DNA from: Atopobium sp.
Lineage (GTDB): Bacteria; Actinomycetota; Coriobacteriia; Coriobacteriales; Atopobiaceae
Assembly (NCBI GenBank): GCA_015258715.1
Contig: JABZHR010000008.1
Coordinates: 1-43,722, forward strand
Length of the DNA stretch: 43,722 bases
Direction: 5' to 3'
The notes below the pieces were generated by a model. That model was given only the letters and a program-made list of their open reading frames with translations, did not search any database and was not told the origin of the DNA. Shown piece by piece: positions 40,393 through 43,722 of this stretch (the stretch's first letter is position 1; every line of letters starts with the position of its first letter). A program made the translations under genes and the position numbers.

Positions 40393-41295
40393 TCAGCGGC
40401 GACGCTTCCTTGAACGTCCGCCCTTCTTACCGCCGGCAGCCTTTCGGTTGATAGCCGCGCCCGCTGCCGCTGCGGCAGCGTTAGCGCCTATTCCGACGCC
40501 TAGTCCGAGGGCAGCACGTTTGGCGAGCTTGTCAGCAGCGGCGCCTTTGGGTCTCACGACCTTGGTTCCGGTGGTAGCGAGCTTCCTGTAGCCGACGCCC
40601 TTACCGGGCTGGACAACATGAGTCGAAAGTGCCTTACCGGGAGCCTTAGCGGCCTGTTTGCCGAACTTAGACTTAGCCGCCCCCGCCGCCTTACCAGCCG
40701 CAGCCTTGGCCGAACGGGCTGCCATGCCGGCCGAAGACTTCGCACCGCTGACGCCACCCTCAGCCGCCTTGCGTGCCTTATTACCAACCTTCCAAGCCTG
40801 GTTCTTGGCCTTGTAGCCGGCGCCTTTGACCGCGTTACCAGTCTTGAACGCGGCTGCATTGGCGGCGAGGCGAGTGGCCTCAGCATACTTGCCCGCCTTG
40901 GTGGTCTTCAGCTTCTCAGCTGTACCCTTGGCGTTGGCTGACTGAGCTTTCGCGAACCGCTTGGCCTGGGCTTTCTTAACTCGAGCCTGAGCTCCGAGAT
41001 TGCGCCCCTTGCCCTCGGCAAACTGCTTGGCAGAGGCTCCGCCCTTCTTAGCCAGAGCAGCGAGCTTCTTGCCCTTGCCAGACTTGTGCAGGTAATAGCC
41101 AGCGCCAGCGGCTGCAGCGGTCCCGAGAACGCCGGCGATAGCGGCTTTCTGCTTGCGGGAGAGCCCCTTGCGCTTCTTGGTTGATCCGGCGCCTCCGGAA
41201 GCCGCACGCTGCTTGCGAACGCCCCACTTCATACCTTTGACGCCATGGTGAGCGAGGACCTCGTCCTCGTCGATGAAGAACAGTGTGTCTGTCAT
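40393..41295 (-). CDS. basic Ala/Lys-rich protein with HHGVKGMKWGVR motif
   Basis: A 300-residue protein. The start (DEDEVLAHHGVKGMKWGVRK, residues about 10-29) carries the tag. After this it is almost only Ala, Lys, Gly and Arg, with one hydrophobic segment (AAIAGVLGTAAAAGAGYYLH, about 50-70) and a very basic end (GGRSRKRRR). It resembles linker histone tails in composition. It is next to the terminase, so a DNA-condensing or internal head protein is a fair guess. Confidence 0.6.
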   Translation of the reverse strand: MTDTLFFIDEDEVLAHHGVKGMKWGVRKQRAASGGAGSTKKRKGLSRKQKAAIAGVLGTAAAAGAGYYLHKSGKGKKLAALAKKGGASAKQFAEGKGRNLGAQARVKKAQAKRFAKAQSANAKGTAEKLKTTKAGKYAEATRLAANAAAFKTGNAVKGAGYKAKNQAWKVGNKARKAAEGGVSGAKSSAGMAARSAKAAAGKAAGAAKSKFGKQAAKAPGKALSTHVVQPGKGVGYRKLATTGTKVVRPKGAAADKLAKRAALGLGVGIGANAAAAAAGAAINRKAAGGKKGGRSRKRRR

Positions 41296-41304
41296 GTCAT
41301 AGTC

Positions 41305-42456
41305 CTAGCTTTTGAACCGTTTGGCGCCCTTGATGGCGGCGGATCCGCCCTGGCTAGCAGCTTTCTTCAACCCTTTCTGGATTGCGTTCTGCAAGGTGTT
41401 GAATGCAGCCTCCTCGGCCGTCTTCCCTACCTTGCTACGATAGCGCTCCATCCGGGTTTGGGTCAGCTGACGGTACTCCTTCTCCAACCGGATACGGTTA
41501 TTGACCCGCCTAAGCTGATCATCGGACATGCCGTCTATTTTGGCCTGCTTAGCAGAAGTCCACTTCTTCGCACCCTTGATGCGAGACTTGCGGATTCCCC
41601 AGCGCATGCCCCTGACGCCGTAGTGAGCGAGAACATCGTCGTGCTGAACGACTCTCTTGATCTTCCGCGCACCCTTAGCGGCTTTGGTAAGCAGCTCTTT
41701 CTCGGTGGGAGCGATCCCGGCAGCCTTAGCCCCCTGATACCCCAGGTAACCGAGAGCCAGTGCGCCTCCGGCCCGGCCGACGTTCCCTGTAGCGATGTTG
41801 CCAACGCCACGAACGGTCTTGCCTGTGGCGTTGCGGGCATTCTTCCGACCACGCTGCCGTCGAGCCTGAGAAGCCCGCTTGGACATGTCTGTATTGGCAA
41901 CAGCCTTGTCGAATTCGCTCTTGTAGAACGGATCCTTCGAGCGGGCCTTGACAGTTGCCTTGATCAGCTTCCGCCGATTGCCCGCACCCTCGCCGTAATA
42001 CATCTTAGCCTGGGTGAATTCCTTGGCGTCACGACGAGCGCGGCGGCGAACGCCCCACTTCATGCCTTTGACGCCGTAATGCATCAGCTCCGAATGACCC
42101 ATTCGCTTGTTGTGCCCCTTCTTGTAGTACCTACGAGCGGCTTCAGCGAGAGTTGCATCGGTTGCGTAGGTCTTGCCTAGCTGGCCGGTGTCGAGTTCGT
42201 TGTAATACTTCTCTCGACGCTCGGTAGCGGTGAGTTGACGATTGCGCTGGTTTCCGAGACGCCAGTCCCTGGCTGCTTTTGCTTGCGCCTTGCGCTTCTT
42301 GATGAAGGCCTCGATCGTAGCGATGTCGTGATCGCCATACTTAGCCTTGAGCTTGGCCTCGTACTTGGCGCGGCGCTCGGCATTCCGCTGCTCACGGCTC
42401 TTCCGAGCGCCCTTACGCATCCCCTTGACCCCGTAGTGCATGAGTTGGTCACTCAT
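41305..42456 (-). CDS. basic protein with three HYGVKGMKWG-type repeats
   Basis: A 383-residue basic protein with three similar motifs: LMHYGVKGMRKGARK (5-19), LMHYGVKGMKWGVRR (about 122-137) and VLAHYGVRGMRWGIRK (about 275-290), each followed by a basic helical stretch. The motif occurs in phages of Gram-positive hosts in head-region proteins, with no known function to me. The ATG at 42456 overlaps the connector gene end. It could bind DNA or the capsid shell. Confidence 0.62.
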   Translation of the reverse strand: MSDQLMHYGVKGMRKGARKSREQRNAERRAKYEAKLKAKYGDHDIATIEAFIKKRKAQAKAARDWRLGNQRNRQLTATERREKYYNELDTGQLGKTYATDATLAEAARRYYKKGHNKRMGHSELMHYGVKGMKWGVRRRARRDAKEFTQAKMYYGEGAGNRRKLIKATVKARSKDPFYKSEFDKAVANTDMSKRASQARRQRGRKNARNATGKTVRGVGNIATGNVGRAGGALALGYLGYQGAKAAGIAPTEKELLTKAAKGARKIKRVVQHDDVLAHYGVRGMRWGIRKSRIKGAKKWTSAKQAKIDGMSDDQLRRVNNRIRLEKEYRQLTQTRMERYRSKVGKTAEEAAFNTLQNAIQKGLKKAASQGGSAAIKGAKRFKS

Positions 42457-42785
42457 GGAGTCTCCTTCTGCAGGTTGATACGCCAGGCGTACTCCTGAAG
42501 CTGCTTCTCAATCGCCGTCACGACGAAAGAGTTCGCAGGCGGGTCGAATACGAGCCGCACTTGCAGATAAAGGTACGTCTTGACGGCCTCAACGTTCTTC
42601 GTGATGCCGCTGAGGTACTGATCCCAGGTCTCTGTCTTTCCGGTGATCTTGAACGAGGGGAGACCGATCTCCTCTGCGAACATGAGCGCCGTGTTTGTGT
42701 GGAGAATAATCTCCTGATCGAAAGCCGTATAGTCCTCGGTGATGCCGAGAGCCTTCTTGATGTCATTCAATATCGAATCAGCCAC
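42453..42785 (-). CDS. head-tail connector (gp6-like)
   Basis: About 110 residues, with ILNDIKKALGITEDYTAFDQEI at the start and VKTYLYLQVRLVFDPPANSF near residues 72-91, matching DNA-packaging/connector proteins that attach to the portal. The start is likely the GTG at 42785, because GGAGGTGACC precedes it. It comes early in the head module, before the terminase, which is unusual but known in this group. Confidence 0.7.
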   Translation of the reverse strand: MADSILNDIKKALGITEDYTAFDQEIILHTNTALMFAEEIGLPSFKITGKTETWDQYLSGITKNVEAVKTYLYLQVRLVFDPPANSFVVTAIEKQLQEYAWRINLQKETP

Positions 42786-42787
42786 GG

Positions 42788-43207
42788 TCACCTCCAGGGT
42801 ATCGTGTCGTTCGGCGTTCTCTCGACTAGAGGCTTGGGTAACAGGCTCGCGTCGCCGAAGTGAATCGCGTTATGTGTGTCGTGTCGCACGCAGACCAGGT
42901 ATTCGGGGTCGAGGATGTCGGGATTAAACTCTCCCTCGAGGTCCTCGGGCCGAATCGGGTTCATATGATGAACGAGGATCTTGCCGTAGATGTCGTGACC
43001 CGGGACCCCGAGGTCGCATGCGTCGTCTCTAAGGATAACCTTCTGCCTTGCTTGACGCCATTCGGTCGAGTGGTAGAAGGATTGGTTCAGATACCGTTCG
43101 AAACCGAAGGTCTGATCTCCTGGATCCTGGTTGAGACGTAGGTACTCGTACCGTTCCTCGAAGGATTCGATGCGGGAGAGTTCACTGAAGGTCCGAATCC
43201 GACTCAA
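42788..43207 (-). CDS. HNH endonuclease of the packaging module
   Basis: A 139-residue protein with the HNH core LVHHMNPIRPEDLE, PDILDPEYLVCVRHDTHNAI, plus VILRDDACDLG. HNH proteins beside terminase genes often assist DNA cutting at cos-type packaging sites. I chose TTG at 43207 because GGAGGAGG lies eight bases upstream and because this gives the family's usual start (SRIRTFSEL). It overlaps the end of the small terminase gene by 26 bases. Confidence 0.75.
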   Translation of the reverse strand: MSRIRTFSELSRIESFEERYEYLRLNQDPGDQTFGFERYLNQSFYHSTEWRQARQKVILRDDACDLGVPGHDIYGKILVHHMNPIRPEDLEGEFNPDILDPEYLVCVRHDTHNAIHFGDASLLPKPLVERTPNDTIPWR

Positions 43208-43514
43208 GACCCACACCTCCTCCGGCATAGGACTTGAATGCCTCGAGAACCTCCTTATAGGCCTCCTCCCCTCGTGCTGAGGCCGCCAGAGCATCGGCTT
43301 TGGCCTTGAGCATGTCGTTCTCGGCCTTGATTCGCTCCTGCTCCAACCGCTCACGGCTCGTGGCGAGCTTGAGGTAGTGCGTGATGATGGAAGGAGGAGC
43401 CGTGCCGTCCAGTAGCATCTCCTCGGCTCGCTGGACTGCGAGCGAAATGAGTTGATTCTCCTGCTGCTCCGGAGTGGCGGCCCGTCCTCTGGGTGACTTC
43501 TTGGCCCTTGCCAC
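43182..43514 (-). CDS. small terminase subunit
   Basis: A 110-residue basic, helical protein with HYLKLATSRERLEQERIKAEND and AFKSYAGG, matching phage small terminase-like proteins that recognise the packaging site. It is the first gene of the leftward series. The start is GTG at 43514 with AGGAGAGAACTCC upstream. The inverted repeat at 43550-43670 lies directly before it. Confidence 0.72.
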   Translation of the reverse strand: MARAKKSPRGRAATPEQQENQLISLAVQRAEEMLLDGTAPPSIITHYLKLATSRERLEQERIKAENDMLKAKADALAASARGEEAYKEVLEAFKSYAGGGVGLESDSDLQ

Positions 43515-43549
43515 GGAGTTCTCTCCTATTCCGGGTTCCTTTGCTGTTT

Positions 43550-43670
43550 CCGAATCCGGGTTTCAGGTAGGACAGGACGACTTGCGTACCCCTCGTTGGG
43601 TAGAAAGGAACGAACGCAAGAAGACCCCAACGACACAGGTCGTCCTGTCTTATCCGAAACCCGGATTCGG
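43550..43670. repeat. large inverted repeat at the right end
   Basis: The 32-base arms at 43550-43581 and 43639-43670 are inverse copies with about three mismatches; outer parts include CCGAATCCGGGTTTC and its inverse GAAACCCGGATTCGG. Inside, CTTGCGT (43581-43587) and ACGCAAG (43614-43620) form a second stem, and CGTTGGG with CCCAACG offers another pairing. The plus strand also carries AGAAAGGAACGAACGC, the phage's usual ribosome binding motif, with no gene following. It lies just upstream of the small terminase, so a packaging or replication site, or a structured RNA, fits. Confidence 0.75.
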
Positions 43671-43690
43671 TGTGCCCAAACCTACCTCCG

Positions 43691-43722
43691 GGGAAAATCG
43701 GCCCGCACCTCGCATTTTCCCC
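43691..43722. repeat. terminal 9-bp inverted repeat
   Basis: GGGGAAAAT (43691-43699) is the exact inverse of ATTTTCCCC (43714-43722), the last bases of the window. It may mark a genome end or a site near cos. The window edge itself may be arbitrary. Confidence 0.6.

Noticed and set aside
43550..43670. Phage attachment site
   Set aside because: No integrase or excisionase is present, so a packaging or RNA structure is more likely.
1..43722. tRNA or rRNA genes
   Set aside because: No cloverleaf-like segment with the conserved GGTTCGA-type loop was seen in intergenic spaces on either strand, though I could not run a search tool.

Overview
The window looks like a nearly complete genome of a tailed, siphovirus-type bacteriophage of about 43.7 kb. 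Every gene I can support lies on the minus strand, so genes are transcribed from right to left. I estimate a GC content in the mid-fifties. I see no integrase, repressor, plasmid partition or tRNA gene, which points to a lytic phage. A Gram-positive host is suggested by AAAGGA-type ribosome binding sites, a glycerophosphodiester-phosphodiesterase protein among the tail genes (a teichoic-acid type activity) and a peptidase plus muramidase-like endolysin. I cannot name the host genus. LAYOUT IN TRANSCRIPTION ORDER. 43.7-42.4 kb: structured right end, small terminase, HNH nuclease and a head-tail connector. 42.5-40.4 kb: two very basic proteins carrying the HYGVKGMKWG-type motif. 40.4-33.1 kb: large terminase, portal, fused prohead protease and major capsid protein, head closure protein, tail terminator, major tail protein, a tail-assembly-chaperone-type protein and a fibre-like protein. 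33.1-29.3 kb: an unusually placed insert with a two-domain endolysin, a GDPD protein and a gp10-like protein. 29.3-20.6 kb: tape measure, distal tail protein, Gp37-like tail protein and tail fibre. 20.6-20.0 kb: two holin-like genes. 20.0-13.7 kb: many small, mostly membrane-associated proteins, separated by repeated hairpins and by repeated TATAAT promoters that share the sequence GAGACC just downstream. 13.7-3.0 kb: replication and recombination genes, namely one 1244-residue polypeptide that combines an SF3-type helicase, a primase-like domain and a family B exonuclease-polymerase, an SSB-like protein, HNH proteins, a Snf2/DEAD-type helicase, a VRR-NUC nuclease and a RecB/Cas4-like nuclease. 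3.0-0.4 kb: an 886-residue single-chain RNA polymerase of the multi-subunit (double-psi beta-barrel) class with the catalytic DFDGD motif and three helix-turn-helix segments. HOW IT MAY WORK TOGETHER. Host polymerase probably reads the TATAAT promoters to make the small membrane proteins and some replication genes early. The helicase-primase-polymerase, SSB-like protein and nucleases copy and process phage DNA. The only large non-coding gap (3851-4455) carries five copies of an 11-bp iteron and is my best candidate for an origin or master regulatory region. The phage RNA polymerase may take over part of transcription. The most interesting items are the RNA polymerase, the motif it may share with the head-module proteins, the one-chain replisome, the iteron region, and a strand-polarised GAATATG word that I counted about 22 times on the plus strand between 0.5 and 29.8 kb and did not find in the late head genes.
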